A program made the position numbers and the translations under genes. DNA of 6,723 nucleotides from Pseudomonadota bacterium (lineage in GTDB: Bacteria; Pseudomonadota; Gammaproteobacteria; Acidiferrobacterales; Acidiferrobacteraceae): the NCBI GenBank assembly GCA_021797365.1, contig JAJZZU010000146.1, forward strand, positions 1 through 6,723. Reading direction: 5' to 3'. Below are positions 1-5,801 of the stretch, in pieces. The notes under the pieces are model-generated. The model did not search any database. It was not told the DNA's origin and saw nothing but the letters and a program-made list of their open reading frames with translations. Numbering within the stretch: position 1 is the stretch's first letter; each line of letters begins with the position of its first letter.

Positions 1-249
1 GTCGTCCTTGTCATAATCGAGATCAACGAACGGCACGCCGAGCTTGTCGGCAAAGCGCTTGTTCTCGGTCTTGCGTAGCTCGTATTCTTTCAGGGGGTGG
101 ATATTGGGATTGTAGAACAAGACCTCCAGAGTCATGCCCGATCGCTGCATCTCCTGCATGACGTCGGCTGCGCACGGCGCGCAACACGAATGCAGCAGCA
201 CACGGCGGTCGTCGCACGGCGGAATGAGTAGGGGGCGTTCGTCAGGCAT
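1..249 (-). CDS. queH: Epoxyqueuosine reductase QueH (DUF208 family), N-terminal 83 residues, cut by the window edge
   Basis: QueH catalyses the last step of queuosine synthesis, reducing epoxyqueuosine to queuosine at wobble position 34 of tRNAs with GUN anticodons. It is the cobalamin-independent, iron-sulfur alternative to QueG. Seen here: 83 codons open to the window edge, with the family's N-terminal signature: VLLHSCCAPC at residues 17-26 (Cys22, Cys23, Cys26), FYNPNIHPLKEYELRKTENKRF at about 45-66 (abridged motif FYNPNIHP-x3-EYxxRKxENxRF), and a VDLDYD stretch near the cut end. The downstream cysteines expected to complete the metal sites lie outside the window. The ATG at 249 is the first possible start, because the preceding in-frame codons are GCC and then the plsC stop. 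No strong Shine-Dalgarno sequence is visible, and the gene starts 3 bases after plsC, so coupled translation is likely. The family call is firm from motif recognition; activity is inferred. Confidence 0.92.
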   Translation of the reverse strand, partial: MPDERPLLIPPCDDRRVLLHSCCAPCAADVMQEMQRSGMTLEVLFYNPNIHPLKEYELRKTENKRFADKLGVPFVDLDYDKDD

Positions 250-252
250 GGC

Positions 253-1002
253 TCATTGTACCGCGGGGATCTTCTCTTGGCAGGCCCCCTCCGCCTTTTC
301 CAGGATATCCGTGGTCGCCGTGATCCACGCCTCGGCGCGGGCGCTCAAGGTAGCGGCGTTCAGACCCTCTCCGGAGATCGGCGGACCGATCACTACGCGC
401 ACCACGCCCGGCTCCTTGATGAACGCCCGGCGCCCCCAGAAGCAGCCGGCGTTGTGCGCGACCGGCAGCACCGGGCAGCCGGCGGCGAGCGCGAGACGCG
501 CGCCGCCAAGCTTGAAACGTCCATGACGCCCGACCGGCACGCGCGTCCCCTCCGGAAAAATGATGACATGACGCCCGCTCGCCAGGCGCTGGCATCCCCC
601 CTGTATGACCTGATCTATAGCCTTGCGCTGGCGCTCGCGCGCAATGGCGATCGGCTGGCTCAAGGCCATCCCCCAGCCAAGCAGGGGGATCCACAACAGC
701 TCCCGTTTCAGGACCCAGACATGCGGCGGGAAGATCCACTGAAAGGCCAAGGTCTCCCAGGTGGACTGGTGTTTGGAGAGGATGACGCAGGGCGCCTCCG
801 GGATGTTCTCGCGCCCCGAGACCTCATAGGACAGTCCGCAGGTAAGCTTGAGCCACCACATATTGAAGCGCCCCCACTGGCTTATGACGCGGTAGCGCGG
901 TATGGGGCGCAGCCAAAAGAGCGCAAGCACGACCGGCGCCCAGACGACGATCGACAGGATGAAGCCCGCCTGGAAGGCCGCGGCCGCGAGCGGTTTTTTC
1001 AT
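253..1002 (-). CDS. plsC: 1-acyl-sn-glycerol-3-phosphate acyltransferase family protein (PlsC-like)
   Basis: Membrane acyltransferase of the PlsC/LPLAT superfamily. Such enzymes transfer an acyl chain to lysophosphatidic acid (or a related lysolipid) to make phosphatidic acid at the inner membrane. The protein is 249 aa, a usual length. Residues 10-32 form a hydrophobic segment, probably a membrane anchor. The catalytic HX4D/E motif is His78-Gln-Ser-Thr-Trp-Glu83 in the context SKHQSTWET, with Glu instead of the commoner Asp. The FPEGTR substrate-binding motif is at 149-154, and a further conserved stretch, GCPVLPVAHNAG, lies near 175-186. The ATG start overlaps the gmhB stop as ATGA, a typical coupled junction. 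The position directly after glyQS-gmhB matches the arrangement in many proteobacteria, where the gene is usually a second plsC paralogue. The exact lysolipid substrate cannot be read from sequence. Confidence 0.93.
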   Translation of the reverse strand: MKKPLAAAAFQAGFILSIVVWAPVVLALFWLRPIPRYRVISQWGRFNMWWLKLTCGLSYEVSGRENIPEAPCVILSKHQSTWETLAFQWIFPPHVWVLKRELLWIPLLGWGMALSQPIAIARERQRKAIDQVIQGGCQRLASGRHVIIFPEGTRVPVGRHGRFKLGGARLALAAGCPVLPVAHNAGCFWGRRAFIKEPGVVRVVIGPPISGEGLNAATLSARAEAWITATTDILEKAEGACQEKIPAVQ

Positions 1003-1553
1003 GCACCACCGCTTACGCCATGGGACAAGACGGCATCCGTGAATGCCGCGAGATCGTCGTAGACAGGGACCCCCGCGAGGCCCTTGCCGTCGGCGATCGT
1101 GCGCATGCCCTTGCCGGTGCGCACCAGGACCGGGAGCGCTTGCGCCGCGCGCGCCGCCTCCAGATCCCGGCGCGTGTCGCCCACCGCGAACGTGCTGCTA
1201 AGGCTGGTCTTGAAGCGCGCCGCTATATCATAAAGAAGCCCGGGCAACGGCTTTCTACAGGTGCAGCCGTCCCGCGGGCCGTGCGGGCAAAAGAAGATGG
1301 CCTCGATCTCCCCGCCCCTATGATGGATCTCGTCCAACATGCGATTGTGTATCCGTCCGAGCATGTCGACGTTGAAGAGGCCTCGCGCGATACCCGACTG
1401 GTTGGTGGCGACCACCACCTGGATGCCGGCGTGCGTAAGCCGCGCGATCGCCTCCAGGCTCCCCGGTATCGGGCGCCATTCCTCCGGTGTTTTGATGTAG
1501 TCATCGGAGTCCTCGTTGATGACGCCGTCGCGGTCCAGGATGACGAGACGCAT
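999..1553 (-). CDS. gmhB: D-glycero-D-manno-heptose 1,7-bisphosphate 7-phosphatase GmhB
   Basis: HAD-superfamily phosphatase that removes the 7-phosphate of heptose 1,7-bisphosphate on the way to ADP-heptose, the donor for the LPS inner core. It acts in the cytoplasm. The protein is 184 aa. HAD motif I is DRDGVIN at 7-13 (nucleophile Asp7, acid/base Asp9), motif II is TNQS at 50-53, Lys101 sits in RKP (motif III), and motif IV is GDTRRD at 125-130. A structural zinc site is given by Cys89-x-His91 and Cys97-x-Cys99. The loop between these pairs is short (5 residues) compared with the E. coli enzyme, as in the shorter-loop GmhB subtype. The ATG at 1553 was chosen because it starts at the conserved MRLVILDRDG; its A is also the last base of the upstream TAA stop (TAATG), and GGGA lies about 6 bases before it. 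The frame stays open further upstream into the mazG-like gene, but that extension lacks family similarity. Confidence 0.95.
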   Translation of the reverse strand: MRLVILDRDGVINEDSDDYIKTPEEWRPIPGSLEAIARLTHAGIQVVVATNQSGIARGLFNVDMLGRIHNRMLDEIHHRGGEIEAIFFCPHGPRDGCTCRKPLPGLLYDIAARFKTSLSSTFAVGDTRRDLEAARAAQALPVLVRTGKGMRTIADGKGLAGVPVYDDLAAFTDAVLSHGVSGGA

Positions 1554-1894
1554 TACGAGTCCCGGAATTCCGAGACCCGGATGCGCCCCGCGACCATGCG
1601 CGATGAGCGCTTCATGAGGGCCTCCATCTTGTCCCAGAAGGCACGGTCGAGCGCGAAGTCCGCGGAGATCGCCGTGCCCATGAGCAAAATGAGCAGATCG
1701 GCGCATTCCTCGGCGAGCGCCTCCCGGCTCCGGCCCTTGGTGATGCAGGCCGAGATCTCGCCCAGTTCTTCGGCCATCAGTGCCACCCGGTAGACGAGTT
1801 CCTCGCCTCCGTGATTCTTCAGGTCATGCTTGTCGTGGAAACGCTGCACCGCCTCGCGCATGGCGGCAAAGGAGTCCTGGTTCCCATCATTCAT
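1553..1894 (-). CDS. MazG-like all-alpha nucleotide pyrophosphohydrolase
   Basis: Small protein of 113 aa, read as a member of the all-alpha NTP pyrophosphohydrolase (MazG/dUTPase-like) superfamily, which hydrolyses NTPs or dNTPs to the monophosphate and pyrophosphate, often removing non-canonical nucleotides. Seen here: the two-helix metal-binding signature, EELGE at 42-46 (E-x2-E = Glu43, Glu46) followed by Glu63-x2-Asp66 in EECADLLIL. The length corresponds to a single MazG-type domain; full MazG has two and is about 260 aa. The ATG at 1894 lies inside the end of glyS (8-base overlap) and is preceded by GGGAG about 7 bases upstream, a good ribosome binding site. The 3' end shares one base with gmhB. 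The substrate is unknown: it could be dCTPase-like, a housecleaning enzyme or something else. This gene is not part of the commonest glyS-gmhB arrangement I know. Confidence 0.82.
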   Translation of the reverse strand: MNDGNQDSFAAMREAVQRFHDKHDLKNHGGEELVYRVALMAEELGEISACITKGRSREALAEECADLLILLMGTAISADFALDRAFWDKMEALMKRSSRMVAGRIRVSEFRDS

Positions 1895-3989
1895 GCGGGT
1901 CTCCCGATATCTTCAGGCACGACAGATCCCCCACCCTCTCGCACAAGGCGGCGAGCCGGGCCAGCAGGCGCAGGCGACCCCTGCGGGTCGTGGCATCCTC
2001 GCTCATCACGAGCACCTCCTCGAAGAAGGCATCGACGGCCGGCCGCAATTCCCCAAGCGACGCGAGCGCGCCTTCATAATCGCCATGGCCGCTGCGATCG
2101 TCAACCTCGGCCTCGCGATGCGCGATCTCCTGCGCAAGCCGCCGGTCGGCCTTCTCGATCCCGTTCCAGGGCTCGTGGTCGTCGAGGGGCTCATGATTCT
2201 GCCGCAGGATGTTGCGGATGCGCTTATGGGCGCCGACCAAGGCCGGGGCCGCCGGTCCTTGCGCAAAGGCCAGCAGCGCTCGTGCCCGTCGTATCGTATC
2301 GGTGATGCGGTCCACACCCCCCGCCAGGGCCGCCGCCACGATGTCTTGCGAAAGCGTGCCTTCGAGGAGGTTGCGCAGACGCTCGGCGAGGAAGCGATGC
2401 ACGATATCGGCGGTATCGGCGGCGAGGAGTCCGGAGGGGTATTGGGCGCACGTAGCTGCGAGCAGCGGGGCAATTGCCAGATCCTGCCCGTGGCGCTCGC
2501 CCAAGGCCTCCAGGAGACGCAGCACGCCGATCGCCGCGCGCCGCAGGGCGAATGGGTCTTTATCCCCGGTGGGGCCCTGTCCGATTCCGAAGATGCCGAC
2601 CAGGGTATCGAGCTTGTCGGCCAGCGCCAGCGTAAGACCGAGGGTGCCGTCGGGCAGGGCGTCGCCTGCGAAACGCGGCCGGTAGTGCTCGGCAATGGCG
2701 GCGGCGACGATCTCGGGCTCGCCGTCGTGGCGCGCGTAATGTCCGCCCATGATGCCTTGGAGCTCGGGAAACTCCCCCACCATGCCGGTCAAGAGGTCGG
2801 CCTTGCACAGGGCGCCCGCGCGCGCGGCCTGCCCGGGGTCTATGCCGAGCTTTTCGGCGATCACGCGCGCCAACCGCGCCAGGCGCGCGGCCTTGTCGGC
2901 GAGACTGCCCAGGCGTTGCGCGAACGCCACCTGCGAGAGCCCCTGTGCGTAGGTCTCGAGGGACCTTTTGCGGTCGGTGTCCCAGAAAAACCGTGCATCG
3001 GCGAAGCGCGCCGCCAGTACCCGTTCGTTGCCCTTGCGTATCGCCTCATCGTCTTGCGGCGCGATATTGGCGATCGTGATGAAATGCGGCAGGAGCCGCC
3101 CCTGCTGTTGCAAAGGAAAGTATTTCTGATGGCCTTGCATGGCCGCAATCAATACCTCGCGCGGCACCTCGAGAAAGCCCGCGTCGAAGGAGCCGAGCAC
3201 CGCGTGCGGCCATTCGACAAGCGCGGTCACGAGATCGATGAGCCCGTTATCGACGAGCGGTTCGGCGGCGATCGTGGCCGCGAGCTGGGCGATCTGTCCG
3301 CCAATCCGTTCGCGGCGCTCGGCAAAGCCCGCGATCACATGGCCCTCGGATTCGAGGAGGGTCTCATAGGCCGAGGCCTGCGCAATCACGAGTGCGCGCG
3401 GGGCGTGGAATCTGTGGCCGCGCGACCTTCGTCCACTCACCACACCGAGCACCGGGATACGCAGGGCGCGCGCGCCATGCAAGGCCACCACCCAATGGAC
3501 CGGCCGGACGAATTCCGTGGCCCCCGCCCCCCAACGCATGCGCCGGCGCGCCGGCAGCTGCTGCAGGACGCCTTCGAGGATGTCTGCAAGGACCACGGCA
3601 AGGCCCCGCCCGGGGCGCCGCTCACGATAGCTCAAGAACTCTCCGCGGTCGGTCGTGAGCCGCTCCAGGGCCTCCACGCCCACGCCCAGGGAGCGTGCAA
3701 ACCCGTGAGCGGCGCCGGTCGGCGAACCGTCTTGCGCGAAGGCCGCCGCCACAGCCGGCCCTTTGCGGACAATGGTCTGGGCACCTTGGCGCGCGGCCAC
3801 CCCTGTTATGCGCGCGGCGATGCGCCGTGGTGCCGCAAAGCTCTGTGTCTTGGAGTCGCAGGCCAGCAGCTGGCTGTCGGCCAGTGCCGCGCGCAGACCC
3901 TCTGTGAGGGCCTCCGCCAGCGCCACGAGTTCCCCTGGGGGCAGTTCCTCGGTACCGATCTCAACCAGCAGGTCGTTTCTCTTAGTCAT
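1887..3989 (-). CDS. glyS: Glycine--tRNA ligase beta subunit
   Basis: Beta subunit of the bacterial alpha2beta2 glycyl-tRNA synthetase. It supplies tRNA-binding and anticodon-recognition domains, while the alpha subunit carries the active site. The protein is 700 aa, close to the usual size of about 690. The N-terminal signature [12 protein letters not shown] is at 7-18. Middle-domain motifs are [25 protein letters not shown] at about 319-339, [17 protein letters not shown] at 396-412 with GGHYA at 415-419 (HD-like region), [10 protein letters not shown] at 458-467 and [17 protein letters not shown] at 475-491. The C-terminal DALR-type anticodon-binding region includes KRIRNIL at 589-595 and [11 protein letters not shown] at 655-665. 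The ATG overlaps the last 8 bases of glyQ in another frame; no strong Shine-Dalgarno is visible, so coupling to glyQ is likely. The long open frame on the opposite strand is a shadow of GC-rich codon use. Confidence 0.98.
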   Translation of the reverse strand: MTKRNDLLVEIGTEELPPGELVALAEALTEGLRAALADSQLLACDSKTQSFAAPRRIAARITGVAARQGAQTIVRKGPAVAAAFAQDGSPTGAAHGFARSLGVGVEALERLTTDRGEFLSYRERRPGRGLAVVLADILEGVLQQLPARRRMRWGAGATEFVRPVHWVVALHGARALRIPVLGVVSGRRSRGHRFHAPRALVIAQASAYETLLESEGHVIAGFAERRERIGGQIAQLAATIAAEPLVDNGLIDLVTALVEWPHAVLGSFDAGFLEVPREVLIAAMQGHQKYFPLQQQGRLLPHFITIANIAPQDDEAIRKGNERVLAARFADARFFWDTDRKRSLETYAQGLSQVAFAQRLGSLADKAARLARLARVIAEKLGIDPGQAARAGALCKADLLTGMVGEFPELQGIMGGHYARHDGEPEIVAAAIAEHYRPRFAGDALPDGTLGLTLALADKLDTLVGIFGIGQGPTGDKDPFALRRAAIGVLRLLEALGERHGQDLAIAPLLAATCAQYPSGLLAADTADIVHRFLAERLRNLLEGTLSQDIVAAALAGGVDRITDTIRRARALLAFAQGPAAPALVGAHKRIRNILRQNHEPLDDHEPWNGIEKADRRLAQEIAHREAEVDDRSGHGDYEGALASLGELRPAVDAFFEEVLVMSEDATTRRGRLRLLARLAALCERVGDLSCLKISGDPHE

Positions 3990-4860
3990 GGCTCGGCCGC
4001 ATCCGGGGAAATCCCAGCGTTTCGCGTTTCCGGTAATAGCCCTCGGCCACGCCGCGCGCCAGCGCGCGCACGCGGCCTATGGCGCGCGCCCGTTCGGTGA
4101 CGCTCAAGGCATGGCGGGCGTCGAGCAGGTTGAAGGTGTGCGAGGCGTGCAGGACATGATCGTAGGCGGCAAGCGGCAGGTCGGCGGCGATCAGCCGCCG
4201 GCACTCGTCCTCGAAGGCCTGAAAGCGCGCCTGCAGTGCCTCGACCGAGGCCTCCTCGAAGTTGAAATGCGACTGCTCGACCTCGTTCTGCCGGTAGAGG
4301 TCGCCGTAACGGACATCGGCATTCCACGCGAGGTTATAGACGTTATCGCAACCCTGCAGGTACATGGCGAGCCGCTCCAGGCCGTAGGTGATCTCTCCTG
4401 TTACCGGCCGGCATTCCAGGCCGCCGGCCTGCTGAAAATACGTAAACTGGCTCACCTCCATGCCGTTCAGCCATACCTCCCAGCCGAGTCCCCAGGCCCC
4501 GAGCGTGGGCGATTCCCAATTGTCCTCGACGAAGCGCACGTCGTTCACCAGGGGGTCTATTCCCAGCGCCTGAAGGGATTTGAGGTACAGATCCTGAATG
4601 TCGAGGGGTGATGGTTTCAGCACGACTTGAAACTGAAAATAGCGCTGCAGCCGGTTCGGGTTCTCGCCGTAGCGGCCATCGGTCGGGCGCCGCGAGGGCT
4701 GCACATAGGCGGCGCGCAGCGGTTCGGGCCCCAGGCTCCCGAGAAAGGTCGCAGGATGGAAGGTCCCGGCACCCACCTCGACGTCGTAGGCCTGCTCGAT
4801 AACGCAACCTTGTCTCGCCCAATAGCGTTGCAGGGCAAAAATGAGTTCCTGGAATGTCAC
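3982..4860 (-). CDS. glyQ: Glycine--tRNA ligase alpha subunit
   Basis: Catalytic subunit of alpha2beta2 glycyl-tRNA synthetase (class II core), forming glycyl-adenylate and charging tRNA-Gly. Conserved blocks from the chosen start: YWARQGC at 13-19, [14 protein letters not shown] at 27-40, [19 protein letters not shown] at 52-70, [21 protein letters not shown] at 110-130 (abridged: [16 protein letters not shown]), [11 protein letters not shown] at 134-144, class II motif 3 [13 protein letters not shown] at 155-167, and [17 protein letters not shown] at 241-257. With the GTG start at 4860 the protein is 292 aa. It then begins [14 protein letters not shown], as family members usually do, and AAGGA lies 7 bases upstream. 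An in-frame TTG at 4893 would add 11 residues (303 aa) but has no proper ribosome binding site. The gene is followed by glyS with an 8-base overlap and is probably the first gene of the six-gene run. Confidence 0.98.
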   Translation of the reverse strand: MTFQELIFALQRYWARQGCVIEQAYDVEVGAGTFHPATFLGSLGPEPLRAAYVQPSRRPTDGRYGENPNRLQRYFQFQVVLKPSPLDIQDLYLKSLQALGIDPLVNDVRFVEDNWESPTLGAWGLGWEVWLNGMEVSQFTYFQQAGGLECRPVTGEITYGLERLAMYLQGCDNVYNLAWNADVRYGDLYRQNEVEQSHFNFEEASVEALQARFQAFEDECRRLIAADLPLAAYDHVLHASHTFNLLDARHALSVTERARAIGRVRALARGVAEGYYRKRETLGFPRMRPSHD

Positions 4861-4867
4861 ATCATAG

Positions 4868-4872
4868 TCCTT
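4868..4872 (-). promoter_or_regulatory. Ribosome binding site of glyQ
   Basis: AAGGA on the minus strand, 7 bases before the GTG at 4860. This is a near-ideal Shine-Dalgarno match and spacing. It decides between the GTG at 4860 and the upstream in-frame TTG at 4893, for which AAGGA would fall inside the coding region. Confidence 0.75.
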
Positions 4873-4922
4873 GAAGAAGGGATGCGCGGGCAAACCCCGG
4901 TCGCGGCGCCGGTTTCGGCGTC

Positions 4923-4952
4923 ACTATAAAGGGTGAGCGGCGCTTTCGGCAA
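4923..4952 (-). promoter_or_regulatory. Candidate sigma70-type promoter for the glyQ-glyS-mazG-like-gmhB-plsC-queH run
   Basis: On the minus strand, TTGCCG (4952-4947, 4 of 6 matches to the -35 consensus) is followed after 18 bases by TATAGT (4928-4923, 5 of 6 matches to the -10 consensus). Transcription would start near 4916, leaving a leader of about 55 bases before the GTG. The elements overlap the last codons and stop of mtgA. A short inverted repeat, CGCCG-N4-CGGCG at 4907-4920, lies at the predicted start. This rests on consensus matching alone; mtgA and glyQ could also be co-transcribed. Confidence 0.4.
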
Positions 4953-5688
4953 ACGCCGCGCGGTACGAGGGTGCGGCGGCGCGCCGATGGTGTATGGGGG
5001 CATGACGGGCGGTGGCTTGCAGGAGCCGCAGGATCTTGGCGGCGCGCCGGCGGAAATAGCGGCTGCGCGTGGCCGGATTCGCGCCAAGCGGGTCTGGCAG
5101 GGTGGCGGCGAGCTCCGCGGCCTGGCGGACGGTCAAGTGCGCCGCGCTTTCATGAAAGTAGTGGCGGGCGGCGGCCTCGGCCCCGTAGAGGCCCCGGCCG
5201 AATTGCGCGTCATTCAGATAGACCTCGAGGATGCGGTCCTTGCGCAGGAAGTGGGTGAGCGCCATCGTCAAAACCGCCTCGTTGGCCTTGCGAAAGAAGG
5301 TCCGCGACGGATCGAGGAAGAGGTTTTTGGCGGTCTGTTGGGTGATTGTGCTGGCCCCATAGACGATATGTCCGGCGTGCCAGTCGTAACGGGCCGCCGC
5401 CAGGATGGCGCCGACATCGAAGCCGTCGTTACGATAGAAAGTCGCGTCCTCGCCGAGCACCACGGCGCGACGCAGCGCCGGGGCGATCGCCGTCAGCGGC
5501 ACGGGCCGCCAGCGCAACGGTGGGCCGCCGTGGCCTGCGCGTTCTTTCAGGTAGGCGGCCATGAACCGCGATCGCGGGACGGGGCCGTGCGCCAGGTGGG
5601 GGACCGCCACCCAGCGCGCCACGAGGGTGGCGAGGTCCAGGGCCGTGGCGGCCAATACCAGGCCGGACAGCAGACGCAAGAGGCGCAT
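4924..5688 (-). CDS. mtgA: Monofunctional biosynthetic peptidoglycan glycosyltransferase (GT51)
   Basis: Membrane-anchored glycosyltransferase that polymerises lipid II into glycan strands on the periplasmic side of the inner membrane, without a transpeptidase domain. The protein is 254 aa (E. coli MtgA is about 242). Residues 3-28 form a hydrophobic signal-anchor. GT51 motif I is EDATFYRNDGFD at 80-91, with catalytic Glu80. Motif II is GASTITQQTAKNLFL at 111-125, the RKxxE motif is at 133-137 (Glu137, second acidic residue), and KDRILEVYLN is at 150-159, followed by YGAEAAARHYF at 168-178. In motif I the usual His of EDxxFxxHxG is Asn87. The ATG at 5688 was chosen because the hydrophobic anchor follows at once and AAGGGA lies 4 bases upstream; a TTG at 5745 would add 19 residues with no family character. 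The gene ends with tandem stops TAG-TGA. It lies 63 bases upstream of glyQ and divergent from the PP-loop gene. Confidence 0.93.
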   Translation of the reverse strand: MRLLRLLSGLVLAATALDLATLVARWVAVPHLAHGPVPRSRFMAAYLKERAGHGGPPLRWRPVPLTAIAPALRRAVVLGEDATFYRNDGFDVGAILAAARYDWHAGHIVYGASTITQQTAKNLFLDPSRTFFRKANEAVLTMALTHFLRKDRILEVYLNDAQFGRGLYGAEAAARHYFHESAAHLTVRQAAELAATLPDPLGANPATRSRYFRRRAAKILRLLQATARHAPIHHRRAAAPSYRAAFAESAAHPL

Positions 5689-5692
5689 AAGT

Positions 5693-5698
5693 TCCCTT
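5693..5698 (-). promoter_or_regulatory. Ribosome binding site of mtgA
   Basis: AAGGGA on the minus strand, ending 4 bases before the ATG at 5688. It supports this start over the TTG at 5745, which lies 57 bases further upstream. Confidence 0.6.
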
Positions 5699-5724
5699 GG
5701 GGTGCGGGGGTGACTATCCCGCGA

Positions 5725-5730
5725 TATACT
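5725..5730 (+). promoter_or_regulatory. Candidate -10 element for the PP-loop gene
   Basis: TATACT, 5 of 6 matches to the sigma70 -10 consensus, in the 113-base divergent region. Transcription would begin near 5737, giving a leader of about 65 bases. No good -35 hexamer is present at 16-18 bases spacing and there is no extended -10 TGn, so the promoter may need an activator or may be elsewhere. Confidence 0.35.
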
Positions 5731-5734
5731 GTCG

Positions 5735-5760
5735 GCCCGCCGCAAGGCTTCGAGGCGGGC
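5735..5760 (+). repeat. Perfect 7-base inverted repeat in the mtgA / PP-loop intergenic region
   Basis: GCCCGCC (5735-5741) and GGCGGGC (5754-5760) are exact inverted copies separated by 12 bases. The element starts where transcription from the TATACT at 5725 would begin, so it could be an operator or a hairpin in the 5' leader of the PP-loop gene. There is no T-run after it, so it does not look like an intrinsic terminator. In DNA this GC-rich a 7-base arm could be chance. Confidence 0.4.
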
Positions 5761-5801
5761 GCAACAGCATACCGGGTGGAGGGGTGGCTCGCCAAGGACC
5801 T

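Noticed and set aside
242..256. A four-codon frame (ATG AGC CAT GCC TGA) at the plsC-queH junction
   Set aside because: It is too short to be a gene, has no ribosome binding site, and is explained by the overlap of plsC's stop and queH's start.
1563..1572. Perfect 10-base palindrome CGGAATTCCG
   Set aside because: It lies inside the coding end of the mazG-like gene, and its arms cannot be extended. It is best explained by the codons for the C-terminal residues.
1554..1706. A 51-residue N-terminal extension of GmhB
   Set aside because: The frame is open but overlaps the mazG-like coding sequence in another frame and has no GmhB similarity. The conserved N-terminus begins at the ATG at 1553 with a TAATG coupling.
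1830..4100. A very long open frame (756 codons) on the plus strand opposite glyS and the mazG-like gene
   Set aside because: It mirrors glyS and its neighbours in a GC-rich genome where antisense frames rarely meet stops. The translation is Arg/Gly/Ala-rich without recognisable domains, while the minus-strand frame is unmistakably GlyS.
4907..4920. Possible intrinsic terminator between mtgA and glyQ
   Set aside because: The stem is only 5 base pairs and no T-run follows, so it does not meet the pattern of a rho-independent terminator.
5689..5745. A 19-residue extension of MtgA from a TTG at 5745
   Set aside because: The extension is not membrane-like and lies within the divergent promoter region. 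The ATG at 5688 has a proper ribosome binding site and starts the hydrophobic anchor.
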